64,000 bases of DNA from Nilaparvata lugens (GCF_014356525.2 NC_052506.1:18379916-18443915), one strand, 5' to 3'; positions 1-13,326 are shown, counted from the first letter of the stretch. The notes: generated from the letters alone by a model not told the origin. A program made the numbers and translations.

Positions 1-424
1 ATAGTTTGCTATCTAAAATGAGTAGGCCTATTCTGGGTACTAAAACATTATTATTTTTTTAAACAACTGAATTACTATTAAAATTCCATTCCATTCTATT
101 TGTTATTCAATAAAAAAATCATAGGCCTATGACATTTTCAAAGGGGAATCGAAATAATAATTAGCCAACTTGAACAAAAAACCTTGGATGAAATGTTATT
201 TTTCAGTGGAAATCGCGTAAAATCGCACTAATTTGAAGGTATATTATCAACATTTTCAATACCCCCACGCCCCTCGGTGACCCCCAAAAGTTGAGGTTCT
301 TCGTACGTCAATGTTATGATCCCCCCATGATTTTTTTCTGGATGCGCCCCTGTCAACAACACGTCTTATCACTAAAAGATGGTGGAATGAAGGAGGTGGA
401 ATGGCTACTACTGGCAAATAACTG

Positions 425-814
425 CTGCGTGCCACGCAAAAGTCTGGGATCCCAGACTTGAGTGCGCGACGCAGAGGGATCACGCATTGCTGAATTGGCG
501 GGAATCACAGAGAATTGCGCGCGGGAAGTCAGAGAAATCACATCCGTAGCAATAGCTGCAGCAGTTTTGCGTGATTACGTCATCGCGCATCTCGCATCAC
601 GCAGTGACGCTGTGTGGTTCAGAGAAACCTAGGCTCTCTAGGGATGCGCGATGACGTAATCACAATCACGCAAAAGTCTGCTGCAGCTATTGCTAAGGAT
701 GTGTTTTCTCTGACTTCACGCGCGCAATTCTCTGTGATTCCCGCCAATTCAATGCGTGATCCCTCTGCGCCGCGCACTCGAGTCTGGGATCCCAGACTTT
801 TGCGTGGCACGCAG
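425..814. mobile_element. Long palindromic MITE-like element
   Basis: Left arm 425-592 and right arm 642-814 are inverted copies about 170 bp long with a few mismatches and indels, separated by about 50 bp. Both ends carry CTGCGTGCCACGCAAAAG, followed by a nested perfect palindrome (AAGTCTGGGATCCCAGACTT at 440-459; its core again at 781-798). It is GC-rich against AT-rich flanks. Several short open frames on both strands are by-products. No transposase is present. Confidence 0.75.
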
Positions 815-1660
815 TAATTGGGTTTGACTATAGAAAATCATGTCCTACAGCCAAAATTCAAATTTTCATTATGATACCTTTTCATGGCCTTCCTAACAAA
901 AAAGAAACATATTTCGGCTGAAATCACCTTATGAGGGTTATGTTCTATGATAATTACTCGTTAGATTTCAGTATTTCCTAGTGGGGGGCACACATAAGGA
1001 TACGTCCAGGATCAAAACTTTAAACACTTATAAGTTTTGACTGAATGATCACATCTCCTCGTACTACAGCTCGTTCATATCAGCTCGTCAAGGCGGTTGG
1101 AAATCATGTATCATCTCACTAAAATTTGTTTAGAAAATAGGAAATTCCTCCTTTAGTGTATTTTAGCCCATATTTCAATGCATGGAAAAATGACCGATTC
1201 AAAACTGTGTGTCTCGGTAACTCAAAATAATATCTCGATGTCTTAATTGTCAAAATGATAATTTTACATTATCTTGTCTTGATTTGAAGAAAAGAATCTC
1301 CTCTTTTATGTGAGGTGAATGATTTTTGTAAAAATATAATCGTGAAGTAAACGTTTGTTTCAAAAAATCAAGAAATTTGCGATATTTTTCTCATTTTCAC
1401 AGTCTCGATAGTTTTTCGATATAAACAGTAATGCAAGATCAATTTAAGGCAACTCAGCTTTTAGAGCATGAAATTTTCTCTCATTTGAGACCAATCGCAA
1501 GTTTCTATCATGTATTGTACTCATTTTAGAGACTCTTTAATAACAGTAAAATCGCAAGAAAAATGAGAAAATAAAGATCATCATTCAATTGGCTGTAAAT
1601 TTTGAACTGAAGTATAATTCATGGGAGTGAAAAGAGCAGAAAATTCATCACAACCTCGAC
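815..1660. other. No feature recognised
   Basis: AT-rich DNA with many in-frame stops on all frames. Confidence 0.4.
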
Positions 1661-1809
1661 TACTTTTTGGATTTTTTATCTGAAGTGTTCCACAAGATAC
1701 GCAACGTTGCATATGCGAGAATGTGAAAATGGGGGAAATATCACAAGTTTCTCGCACATTTAAAGTTGTATATCTTGTGGAACACTTCAGATAAAAAATC
1801 CAAAAAGTA
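1661..1809. mobile_element. Inverted-repeat element with 39-bp perfect arms
   Basis: Positions 1661-1699 and 1771-1809 are exact reverse complements. Inside, a second imperfect pair (TGCGAGAA / TTCTCGCA) extends the hairpin. Probably a small MITE. Confidence 0.7.
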
Positions 1810-2400
1810 ATCCTGCGCGACCACTCAATTAATTGGAAATTTTATTATCTTTAATATTTTATAGAGAATGCTCTTTCTCGAAAAATTCAAGGTTCTCGAG
1901 ATAAAATGGAAAACTTGAAAAAAGTTCAACATTTTGGGGGTGAAGGCGCCCTCTGGCGTGTCAGCAAATTTCAGATTAGAATTCAGCGCCCCAAAATACA
2001 TATAGAACCATCGAAAAAAAATTGGAAAACTTTCGAAAAAAAACTTTTTATAAGTAACCTTAACATTTAAAAAGCAAATCCTCCCTTACTTATCTTTTAA
2101 TATCCTATTAAAATATTTGTCATGTAGTTTTTCCTGATGTCATGTAGTACTTTTTGTTTTTAGTCCTCCCGAACAAGAACGGGTGCACTTCTAGTCTCAA
2201 AAATAATATCAAAAAGATACTTTATTTCTATTTTAAAAGAGATAAGAAACGATGGTATATATTTTTACAATATTATGAAAACAGAAAGAATTTCTCACAA
2301 GACCAAAGGTAAATAATGTCCTTTGGATGATTAGAATGTAAGATGTGAATTTTATTGTCATACACTGACTAATGTTAAAAACTAAAGGGTTGGGAATTGG

Positions 2401-2468
2401 TGTACTTTGGGGGGGGGGCATTACACTTGGATTGGGGGGGGGGGCATGCGCCATTGCCCTTGGGGGGG
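2401..2468. repeat. G-run low-complexity tract
   Basis: Three runs of 10, 11 and 7 consecutive G within 68 bp on the plus strand, with capacity to form G-quadruplexes. The open frame called across it is not a gene. Confidence 0.7.
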
Positions 2469-2814
2469 CTGGGCACCCCTGCGTAAGGTCCTCCGAATTC
2501 CTAGATCATATTTAACACTATGTCTGACATTTCCTTAAGAATAAAGTTGTGCAAGTGCAAAAGGAAGTCACATAACTTCAAATTATTCAATTTCTAATTT
2601 ATTATAAAAGCTAAAAAAAAGACTGAGATGCGTATAGAATCTTGAAAAATTGGAATGCACTGTGATGTGTGATATTAATGTCTAGAAGAAGTCTGTAATT
2701 TGGATTGTTCCTGGAAAGATTATCATACTATAATTATTATAAAACAAAGAGTTTGAATTGTATTAACATGTATGGGAAAAGAAATGTATGTTTGATGCAT
2801 TATTAGCTCTTCAA

Positions 2815-4975
2815 CTCCTTTTTTAAAGAATTCTCTAACGTGTTTGACAGAATCTTTCCTGCAAAAATGACAAGAATCAAAAAGAGCCATCTGGCCCAGA
2901 AAATAAATTCATGTAGGCAAAAAAGTAATGCCTGGTATACGCCTGGGTTACTTCAGCTACAGAGTTTTGTCTTGGCTCTGGATTGCAGAAGGAAATCTTG
3001 TCTCGATGAGGAAGAGAGGAAGAACATCCATAATCAATACATTAAGGCAAAGAGGATTTACAGGCAGGAGGTGGACCTTGCAAAACGGGAGGCTAACATT
3101 AGCTCAATCAATCAGGCCAATAACAAATGTAAGGCTGCTTGGGACCTAGTAAAAAGTATTTCAGGACCAAGCAAGCAAAGTTTGAAGCCCAGAGTCAGGG
3201 CAAGCCCTGATCAATTCAATAATTTCCTGATTCAGGAGGTGGAAAAAATTGTCAGTGCCCTACAAGAAACAGACAGATCACAGGTGGCTGCTGGCAGACT
3301 CTTTCAGCAACCCAGTGATGGGACTGTAGAAATACAGGACTGGGACCCAGTAACACCAGAAGACATTATTCAAATGGCGAGTCACTTCAGAAATAAAAAG
3401 ACTCAAGATATCTACGGTATGTCAGTGGACCTGTTGAAATCTATTATTGATGTCATTGCCCATCCTCTTAGTGTAGTGTTGAATGCATGCCTTAGCAAAG
3501 GATATATCCCCACAGCCCTAAAACTGGCTAGAACAGTGCCTATCTTCAAGAAGGGTGACCCTACAGCCCTGAAAAGCTACAGGCCAATTTCTATTATTCC
3601 CGCACTGGCCAAGATCTTTGAAGCCTTTATGAACTAATGGACCACTTTGAGAGCAATAACCTATTTTCAAGTGTGCAGCACGGTTTCAGGCGCGCTAAAT
3701 CAACAGTCACAGCTGTTTCCAAGCTGGTGTGTGACATCCTAGATTCTTTTGAAGAGGGGGACTCAGTGGCGTTGGCTCTGGCAGACCTGAGTAAGGCATT
3801 TGAGTGTGTCCCGCATGATATTCCGCTGGAGAAACTTGCAGCGTATGGAGTTGTAGGTCGGGTCCTTGTCTCCCTGGAATCCTACCTAACAGACAGAAGG
3901 CAGATCCTTTCACTAGAGGGAGTTAACTCAGGTCCTCTACAGGTTAATCATGGGGTGCCACAAGGATCAGTGATTAGACCCCTCCTTTTTCTGATTATGG
4001 TCAATGACCTTGGTTTGCTGGGAGGCATCCTAATGTTTGCTGATGACACCACAATCTTTGCCAGAGGGAGAACACCAGTGTTGGCGCAGAGGGCGGCTGC
4101 AGATACTTTTGGACTAGCAAAACAGTGATTCAACAATAATAAGCTGAGTCTAAATGAAGACAAGACACAAGAGACTACCTGCAGCCTCAGTACAAACCAG
4201 CTCATCAATCGCACTGAGGTCAAGCTACTAGGATTTACGCTGGATTCAAGACTCACCTGGGGTAGCCACACCAACAAGCTTTGTCTGAAGCTATCCAGGG
4301 TAATATTTCTACTCAGACGTCTAAAGCCTCTTATTTCAAGGAAGCATCTTGTTGAAGTCTACTTTGCCTTATTCCACAGCCATATTATTTATGGACTGCA
4401 GATGTGGGGACATGCACCCGGATGTAATGATGTGCTTCTTCAACAGAAAAAGGCATTAAGAATTTTGGACTCAGCCAGATACCTTGATCACTGTCGGCCA
4501 ATCTTCATCAGACTGGGTATCTATACGGTGTTCAACCAGTATATTCTACTCTCCTTGCTACACATAAAAAGTCATTATCACTCAATGACAAGAAGAGCCC
4601 ATAAGCATTCGTATAATACCAGAGGGAAAGCAAAAATTGATGTACCCTTCTGCAGATTGAACAAGAAAAGAGACTGTTTCCCTGTACTGGCACAGAAGAT
4701 CTTCAACGCACTGCCAGACATGGTGAGGGATCTGAATGACAGAATTTTTGGTGGAAGGATTAGAGCCTGGCTGCGTGGGATGCCATTCTACTCTGTGGCT
4801 GAATACTTGAGGCCGACAAGTCTTTAATTTGATTCAAGTGATTTAGAATCCGACCGACCATCTCAATCTATTTTTAAGTTCTTCAATGTTGTTTTCCATC
4901 ACGAACTGCTTATTATTGAATCACTTTTTGCTTTTAGAAAAAAATGACTAGCAGTCAGATATTTTACAATAAATG
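2815..4975 (+). mobile_element. 5'-truncated CR1/Jockey-type non-LTR retrotransposon
   Basis: The relic starts inside ORF2, downstream of the endonuclease, and runs to a 3' UTR ending near AATAAATGAATTAATC. The reverse transcriptase blocks are readable in order. The coding is broken by one frameshift and one stop (see the ORF entry). There is no clear target-site duplication. Confidence 0.8.
2840..4827 (+). pseudogene. Reverse transcriptase ORF2 relic (frameshift plus one stop)
   Basis: Frame 1 (to 3637) holds the linker and RT motifs up to PIFKKGDPTALKSYRPISII. A one-base loss at about 3634-3637 shifts to the second frame, with QHGFRRAKST, the LADLSKAFECVPHDI block (usual D replaced by E), GVPQGSV and the catalytic FADD box in place of YADD. 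A TGA at 4126-4128 stands where the family has Trp. The same frame then continues as NNNKLSLNEDKT, LLGFTLDSRLTWG and the thumb/C-terminal region, ending LRPTSL at 4827. Upstream codons before 2840 remain in frame for a short way. Typical of the CR1/Jockey group of non-LTR elements; not functional. Confidence 0.85.
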
Positions 4976-7224
4976 AATTAATCACTCACTTTGACAACGA
5001 GATCTTTTGGCAGTTCCGCCATCTTCTTGGTTATCTAAGCTTCAAAAACATCAATGTTTGACAAGTTTTGTAGAAATTTTTACAATAAACGATGACCAAA
5101 TTAGGTCTGAATATAAAATGACGCCGTCCATCCAGGAAGCTGGTCAATGACAAAGGACAGAAGTATGAAGATAATTATAAACTATTGAATTGATTATATT
5201 GAAATTTCACATAAATATTATGAATTTACCAAAGATGGTTATAGGTCTATTTTCATTTATCAATTAATTTCAATTGTAAAATAAAAACAAATATATTCAA
5301 TTTGTGATTCAAAGTTAACTTAAACATAGCCTACCTATGAACATTTACATTCCTGGAGCAAGTAAGTATAAAATATTCCGCCCAATGTATTGATATTGCT
5401 ATCAAACCAATATCTACAGTGTCAATAGTATGTAATCCTCAGATCATCAGGATGTCATCACATTGAATGTGTATATGATATGATATCATATCAAAGCAAG
5501 TGCACGTCAGTAACATGAGCCGAAGAAACGTGCCATTGAAACACTTTGTGACTTGCATATAGCTGTTTGCACTGAACTCAACCAGCAAGTGCAAGCATTC
5601 ATTGTGAGTGTTCCTATTGCTCTTTCCAGATTTTGTTTCTCATCTGCATGCTAGATCATGCATAACCAAGCTTGCACATGCATGCATTCAGCAATGTGAT
5701 CACACCCTTAGGCTACTGTATATAAAATTCGTTGAATATGAGGGGCTGAGCTTAGCACCATGTACCATTGTTTGGTAAATATTTCTACCACTTTGAGTGA
5801 TATGATTTATTTCAACTGTCACTTATTTTCTCTGGTTTTATTTATAAATTCATCGCAAAATGAATAATATCTTGACAATTGAAGGATATTAATCTTTAAA
5901 CTTTAAAAATCGTTCATTGTAAATCGTATAGTCTGGCTATTTCATTAAAGCTGAATATATCTGAAGGTGGGACAATAGTTTTATTTTGATTCTAGTAGTT
6001 GAACTCACGGTACAGTATGTAACTGAAGACAATAGTTTGTAGATGTAGAAGTAGGCACAGTAACTGCTAAATAACAACTTCTCCACCAACCGAGATTTTA
6101 AACTCCTACAACAAATAAATTGACATTAAAGGTCTACTAAGTTAATTTGCAAGAGATTGAATGGGAAATGATGTCAAACACACACATAAATTCAATCCAA
6201 ACATGCGCATGATGTGTGACCTATACAGTCTTCTTCCGAGTATTCTTCTACAAGTAGTACAAAATACGATGACCATGTCCAAATAATCTGGTTTAAAAGG
6301 GAAAATAGCAATAACGTTATTTATGTTGATTTGAAATAATAATATTAGGTCTAATTTACCTAGAGTGGACGTCGGCCGTGGCCTGACAAAAGTCCGCACC
6401 ACATCCCTGCCACTGCCCGACTTCTGTTCTGTGTGATTTAGTCCTAAATTATATGAAAGTTCCAAAAGAGCCAAACCAAATCTAACCTAACCATAACTTA
6501 CACAACCCAATCAAACTCAATAATATTAAACATTACCTAACCTAGCCCTGCACAAGATAGGACTAATTTAATACCCACTGAAGGTAGCAAGTGAGCCACA
6601 AATGGCAACCACGTGCTCTCCTAAAATTGAAGAATTGTAGATATATGTTATTTGTTGTAACACGTGCTCTGAACATATTGCATTTAAGAATATGAATGCT
6701 TGAAGGCTAGAATAATAAAAAGAACTGTTTCTCGAAGCTATTGAGAATACATGCAGTTGAATAGCCTACCTAGCCAGACGACAGTGGTATTCTTTTCAAA
6801 ATAGTTTGAAACAAAATCAATTCTTTCATAAAAACTTGCTAACAGTATTCTAAACGTTAGCACAGACACATAGAAACGTTATTCACAGACACATTTACAA
6901 TAGAAACAACATGGCCCACTGTGTTTTGTGTTAACCCTTGTATATAGCTCTAGCATAAGTTGATGGCAGGTAAATGTAGATTGCATATAGCAACATAGAT
7001 ATATAGTTAGGAGAGAAGTGAAATATAGATATGATGTAGTTTACAATGTAACCACGTGGTTAGCATATGCTACAATTTTACCACGTTGTTAGCATATTAA
7101 GTAATTATATTACTATTGAAGCAATTATTTGAATAAACATGATATGAGTAGATGTCTTTATAAATTAGGTCATGAAGTAGGTTAGGCTATGTATAAATTA
7201 TTCAAAAAAATATATGTTGTACAA
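4976..7224. other. AT-rich DNA without genes
   Basis: Contains the palindrome at 5474 and a TATATAAAA near 5719. The 110-codon minus frame at 6142-6474 has no coding support. GTGGTTAGCATATGCTACAA is partly repeated at 7055-7100. Confidence 0.45.
5474..5491. repeat. Perfect 18-bp palindrome
   Basis: TGATATGATATCATATCA is identical on both strands. No gene nearby. Confidence 0.6.
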
Positions 7225-7665
7225 TGAATTATAAGGTAATAATTATTATGAGCTAAGTGAGTTAGTTGAATCTGAATTCTTATGCTAAAGTTAAATTTGT
7301 AAATAGAATTAGGTATGTTTGATTGAAACATGTTGACAATTAGTATAGTTATACAATGAGTATGAGAAACCTAATTAGTATCTTATTAATTTGATTTATT
7401 CAAGTCAATTGTAATTATGTGCTGTATGAAATTGTATTTTGTTCTTCATTTCATGTATTTATTAGTGAATTATAAGGTAATAATTATTATAAGCTAAGTG
7501 AGTTAGTTGAATCCGAATTCTTATGCTAAAGTTAAATTTGTAAATAGAATTAGGTATGTTTGATTGAAACATGTTGACAATTAGTATAGTTATACAATGA
7601 GTATGAGAAACCTAATTAATTAGTATCTTATTAATTTGATTTATTCAAGTCAATTGTAATTATGT
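7225..7665. repeat. Two-copy direct repeat, period 241 bp
   Basis: Positions 7225-7420 and 7466-7665 are nearly identical (a few substitutions and one 4-bp AATT insertion in the second copy), separated by about 45 bp. AT-rich and non-coding. Confidence 0.85.
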
Positions 7666-7978
7666 TATTATAAGATATTACATATAACATATGTAATTAT
7701 GTTAGATTTATAAGATTGATCACTGTATTAATCAAATTCGATGAGTATGTATCCAATTGTCAGTATCCAAACTTCAGAGTTTAAATATTGGTAAAATATA
7801 TGATATCATTTGTTTTAATAATGAAGGGGAGCCATAGTTTGAAATGATATATCATAATAAACATTATAGTAAATTTAAATTGATATTTAAATTCAGTTTG
7901 TAAGCAGAATATTAGGCTGAAGAGTTTGAGTGTAGGCGGAGCTAGAGGGCGAAGGGTGAATGGCAAAGGGCGAAGGGT

Positions 7979-8653
7979 ATGAATGATATATTGTTCTCTC
8001 TATCTGATGTCAGTGAGTATTTGCAGCCGGTCCGACTATTGGGGTTCACTTTTGATGCCAAGTTACTCTGGGAACCTCATATAGACATGGTGTGCTCCAG
8101 TCTCAGCAGCATTGTCTATCTACTGAGAAGGCTGATGTCTAAACTGCCAATTTCGGTGGCCAGACAGGCCTATTTTGCTTTTTTCATTCGAGGATGAGTA
8201 ACGGTTTGAAATTGTGGGCTCATGCATCTAGCACTTCTAAAGTTCTGTTAATTCAGAAGAGAGCGGTCCGGGTGATTTCTGGGGCGGGCTATCTAGATCA
8301 CTGTAAGCCCCTTCTATCTAAGAATGGCATTCTATCCGTCATTAATGAGTTCATCTATCAATGTTTGAAGGATATACATCAGATGCAGGATAGGCTACCA
8401 AAGAGCAATGACATTCACAGTCACTTCACAAGAAACCGTGAGAGTATATATACCAAGATGCAGACTTGAAAAGTCCAAGTCGAGCTACCCTGTGATAGGC
8501 TACAAATTCTATAACTTGCTGCCAACTCAAGTTAGATCCTTGCCGAATAAACGTTTTCTCCAAGTACTTAGATCCTGGTTGATTGTGAATCAATTTTACT
8601 CAGTAGAGGAATTCATTACTGCTGATCACAACACCCTAGTCAATTTAATATAA
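7979..8653 (+). pseudogene. Non-LTR RT C-terminal fragment, two frameshifts
   Basis: Same domain layout as the thumb and C-terminal part of the relic at 2.8-4.8 kb: VRLLGFTFDAKLLWEPHI, then a shift near 8195, VLLIQKRAVRVISGAGYLDH, then a shift near 8440-8460, and SYPVIGYKFYNLLPTQVRSL to the stop. The non-coding tail runs to about 8862 with AATAAAAACTTGAAACTTGA, probably the element's 3' end. The catalytic core is absent (5' truncation). Confidence 0.8.
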
Positions 8654-8862
8654 TGCTTTTTTTTGTCTATTGATACCCAAGTACAGGAGACTAAATTATC
8701 TGATCTAATTGTAAATTTGCTTTTACTGATCTATTTTATTTATTATTGTCTATTGTTTGTATTGTATCTGTGCAATTTATTGTATGTTTCTCTAATGTGA
8801 ATTGTGACTTGGCTATATGTAACTTCTATGTTCAACTGGCCCAATAAAAACTTGAAACTTGA

Positions 8863-9700
8863 GGGGTGGAAAATCGTGGTGCTAGTATATATGCAGGCAG
8901 ACCATGTCTTGCAAGTTTAGTCTCTCTTAGTCTCTTGGATTTTGGACAGTGTTCAGTGTAGGAGTGAGTTTTTGGTTTCAGACTTCAATTATCCTATAGG
9001 GAATTGACTGAGCCAGGTAAAGTTTGTATTTAGAATTTTCAATTTTCCTTATTTCAAATCCACGCCACCCCACCCTAAAAAGCCCAAATAAGTATATCAA
9101 ATAATTACATAGCATCAAAGTAAACAGAAAATTTAATTATTAAGCTTTTCTAAATGCAAATCTGTAGATACAGTTTTAATTAACTTCTTGAACCTTACAG
9201 TTGAAATTATTTTCTTCTAAGCACAAATAATAGTTTATTAGAGCAAGGCTCCCCTAATCATATTTATTCTTTAAAATTGATCAATTATTTTATTTTTGAA
9301 TGTAATCTTATTTTAACTAGAGGTTCAATATTTTGATTTTATATCTTACTCTTCAAGTAACCTAGTAAAATAGGAATGATTTGTTAAATTTTACTGTATA
9401 AAATTAAACTTGAACTGTGGTATTTTCAAAAACTCAATCATCTTGTATATTTTAAATCATTACTATATTTTGATCAATTTTCATAAATTCATTTCAATTT
9501 AAATTTTATCAATAAATTCATAATTAACCTTTGTTTTGCCTTTCACTTCATACATTCCCTTACACACGACCCTGATCTATCTCTTTTTAACTTTCTCTTC
9601 TTTACTATTATTAGTTCAGTGAGTGAAATAAAAGTAACCACACAGTGAGTGAAATTATAGTACAGTGTATTTTATCAATTCATAGTAATTGATTGGCGCC
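8863..9700 (+). mobile_element. LTR-like block ending in a primer-binding-site motif
   Basis: Directly after the 3' end of the retrotransposon fragment there is a TATATAT at about 8886, an initiator-like TCAGTGT region, and an AT-rich stretch ending TAGTAATTGA, followed by TGGCGCC (9694-9700), the usual start of a tRNA-primed binding site. This is the expected U3-R-U5-PBS order, but there is no second LTR, gag or pol in the window. Boundaries are inferred. Confidence 0.35.
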
Positions 9701-11505
9701 GGGCAAAATTCCGTAAAGAGTGAGGGAGTTCGAAACCCACTCTAAACAAAAAACGGACAGTGGGAAAGAGTTCACAAAAATGATTGAAAATAGAAATTGA
9801 AATGTATGGAGTATGCAGTTTTTCTATTTTTTCCAACTGCCTATCTAGATACATTTGGAGTTAAGGCTATCAAGTGACAAAAAACATTTTTTTCTTTAGA
9901 ATTCATTATTCTACAAAGTCCAATTTTGGACTTGTTTAAATAACTATTAAGTTAGTCACCATGTAATTAAGTTAACCTCTTTTGAAACAAAAATTAGCAT
10001 TTTTTGCAATACCACAATTACTACTAAAGTTAGGAACTTGAAACCGGTTTCATTGTATTTCTCGTCAAATTTTACATAAGATTGCATCATTCTAATACCT
10101 GTTTTAGCCGTTTAAACATTATAAAGAATAAACATTTTTCATTTTTCCGCCATGTTTGTTCAGCTAATTCTTCGAAATCGACAACAATTTGATACATGTT
10201 TATACTCGTCCTGACCTCCTCTATCGATCTATGAAGGTCTCAATGCTATATTCCGCTGCCCATACACTAAAGTGCCCCCCAAAGATTCAACAAATTGTAG
10301 GCTCAATTAACATTTCTTTGTCTTACACTACAAACTTTCTTTCCATATCAAAACTTTTTCCCAACCAACAGGGGGCCCCACTAGCAGTAATTATTGTTCA
10401 ATGGTTATACAAAACATGGAATCTTTTTCATACGTCCTAATATAGAGCCAACAATACACTTAAATTAATTCATAGTCATCTCCACTGGATGATGATAATT
10501 TAATTTAATTATTATTTACAAAGATGTTTGGTTGTAATATCTGATAAATTTACAACAAACTTCCAAATGACGATGTAACTACTAATTAATCTAACCCAAG
10601 CTGCATTCCGCATTTTGCGGCAAGACAGACTAAACTTATTCAATGTAAGAGAGATTATTGTTGTAAATAAGAGTCATTCGAATGTACATTTATGTCAAGC
10701 CTTACCTACAAATAAAAGGATGTAAATTTGTTACATTGATGACAAAAGATCTTCCAAATAAATTCAAACACTCAATCAAAATGGTAGATGCGTAGCTGTA
10801 AATATTTTGTTTTTAGGTTAGAATTATCAGTTGTTGACCACAGAGTGTAAGAGTCTCTTGTGGTGAAATTTAGGGCGCCAACAATTGACTGTCAGCCATA
10901 GAAGGGAAACTATTCTTGTCATTTTATTGAAGAGGAGTCCTTATGTATAAATTTAATAATTATGATGTACTGTAACCATAATAGTCCATACCCTGCAGTA
11001 TTTCAATTATTTAGAGACAGATTTCTGTCAGATTATTGTTTTGCAGTTATTGTCATCAGTTTGAAAGAACACAGAACGGCTTGGAAGTAGTCGGCCACTA
11101 AAGGTATTTAGTATTTCAAGTGCATAATGTGATCAAAAGGACACATAAAAAACTGAAAAAAGCAAGAAAGCTAATATCTATAGTCCGTGAAAATTTACTC
11201 CTGACTTGGGATGGACATGCGCAGCAGAGAAAGCACACAGCGGGAGGGATACAGAGGCACGATGTTGCCGTTTTGAAGCGGCCAGCGTTTTCCAACTTCT
11301 AGTGACTGTTCATGTGTGGATGCTACTCATGCAAAGTTTCCTGTCTGAAACCGGTCAGACGATTGACAAATTGCAACTGCGCGCTTCCACCTATTACTCT
11401 ATTAATCACTGTAATTGGCTGATCTCCATCAATTTCTCTGCACTGCATATTGTGCTATGCACAATAGCTAGTCAAAACAACAGAAAGTCAAAAATTAAAA
11501 CTCAC
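9701..11505. other. No supported gene; GC-richer patch at 11200-11400
   Basis: Two overlapping plus frames (60 and 100 codons) occur in the GC-richer patch. They share no recognisable domain and lack splice signals; more likely an old repeat. The rest is AT-rich. Confidence 0.4.
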
Positions 11506-11573
11506 TAGTGTGTTGTCCAACATAATGAAGAACTCACTGATGGAATACAATGGGTTCTTCATCAGCAATCCCC

Positions 11574-12272
11574 TCAGCGCGCCCTGAAATCTGTCTGGTC
11601 AACAGGTCTCTTGCCGCTATTGGTAGGTAGCTTGAAAAGTCTCACAGACAGTTGGGCAAGGCCAGTTCGCATCCTGCTCAACCTCTGGTACGGTAAGTTC
11701 AATATATGACTACCCCTTTTATTGTAACTCTTCCTCGTGGCAAGATCATACACTGCTGTATGCATGTGTCCTGCAAAGCATATGAGAAATATATATTTCA
11801 AATACCATAAGTATCTCTCTCTAACAAAGAGAGGACGACAATGAGCCAGTCTGTTAGCCCCACAGATGACACGCAAGGCTCTCTTCTGCATGCACAGTAC
11901 ACGTCCAACATCAGCAGCAGCTCCACCCCAGAGAACCAGGCCATATAATATGATGCTCTGAAAGAAAGTGAAGTAGCACACTCCAAGGTAGTGCATGGGA
12001 ACACTACCTCTCAGCCCTCTCAACAAGAAAACCACCCTGCTCAGTCGACCACAAACAGACTCTTTATGGCAACTCCACAAAAGCTTCCTGTCCAGGATCA
12101 AGCCAATCAGCTTCACCAGAGCAGGTTCATATTCCTCTCTGTTCCTGAGGCTGAATGCAATAGTTTGCATTTCCTGCTCATTGAGGAGGAACAGGTTTGA
12201 AGAGAACCAGCTTGTTGCAAACACCCTGGTCTCCAGCATAGCCATCCTCAGCTCCTCAGCACTGCAGCCCAT
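11574..12272 (-). pseudogene. RT thumb and C-terminal region of the minus-strand retrotransposon
   Basis: 232-codon open frame. One base lost just upstream separates it from the catalytic box, which reads YADD if the frames are aligned. It includes FSSNLFLLNEQEMQTIAFSL, LIGLILDRKLLWSCH, VFLLRGLRGSVP and CMQKRALRVICGANRLAHCR, paralleling the plus-strand relics. The open frames opposite it are shadows. Confidence 0.75.
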
Positions 12273-12397
12273 GTCATAGAATGTCCTGTCATCAGCATAG
12301 CAACAGTCGTTCTGTTATCCACACATGCAATGTCATTCACTGCAATTACAAAAAACAAGACAGAGCCCTGGGGCACTCCACAGTCATGACGCAGTCT

Positions 12398-12613
12398 CTA
12401 ATATTTGTGAAAGAATACCATTGTCTGTGACCCCCAGATAGGCCTATGGATTAGCTTGAGAGGAAATCCAACCACACCATAGTGCTTGAGTTTCTTGAGT
12501 AGAATCTGGTGATCAAGCATATCAAATGCTTTGCTAAGATCACACAGGGTGTGACCAGCAAGTCTACGCATCTCAAAGCAATTGTAAACTCTATGGAGCA
12601 AAACATCAATCAC
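12398..12613 (-). pseudogene. RT palm fragment
   Basis: Short open piece with the conserved CDLSKAFDMLDHQILLKKLK block (first catalytic Asp present) and HYGVVG, ending in a frameshift or stop before GVPQGSVL on the same strand. Confidence 0.7.
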
Positions 12614-12852
12614 ATCAATGGTTGATCTGTAATAGATAACAAGATGTCTTGAATAAGACCACAGGTCATTTCATAAAAATGTCCTTACTACTAGAAATGT
12701 TCAAGCTAGACACAACTTTTACAATGTTGTCACAGGTGATGAAGTGCCAGGTCGCTGCAGGTGAAGATCAGGAGGCTGAACAGAGGCCGCAGCAGCTCCA
12801 TGGGCACAGGAGGGGAAGCTAGGATCCCGTCACGCATCCTCTGGATGGAGTC

Positions 12853-13326
12853 CTAACAGGCCTCATGGAGAACATCGGCTGATACAGGAACTGTAGCGGG
12901 CATTGAGGACCCCACACTTGCTCTGATGATACCCCAAGCTGTCTTACACTTGTTGGGGGCGCTGTTGATCTGCTCACAGTTGAAACGCAATTTGGCAGTG
13001 CTTACCACACGTTGATATGCTTTCTTCAGACCATTGTATATCTGTCTCGAAGGCTGAAGACCATCCTCACGAAATTTCTCATAGGCTATGAGCACCAGGT
13101 CATGCAGATTATGCAGCTCATCTGTAATCCATGATGAACTAAGCTTACTTGACCTTCCAGGCACAATCTTGTTTAAAGGGAAACAGATTGAAAAATCAGT
13201 CAGGGGACTCTCAAAGAATGTAGAAAAATTTGATTTAGTGTCATGGTGAGCCAGAATCTGGTCCCAGTCAACAAGGTTGAGGTAGTCACAGAAACGCTCA
13301 CGCCCATGCTGAGTGATAGGCCTCAC
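12853..13326 (-). pseudogene. ORF2 linker region between endonuclease and RT
   Basis: 157-codon frame with LVDWDQILAHHDTKSNF, WITDELHNLHD and NKCKTAWGIIRASVGSS, matching the linker in the plus-strand relic (NNKCKAAWDLVKSISG). It stops at 12853 and the reading resumes in the same strand with more stops. Confidence 0.7.
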
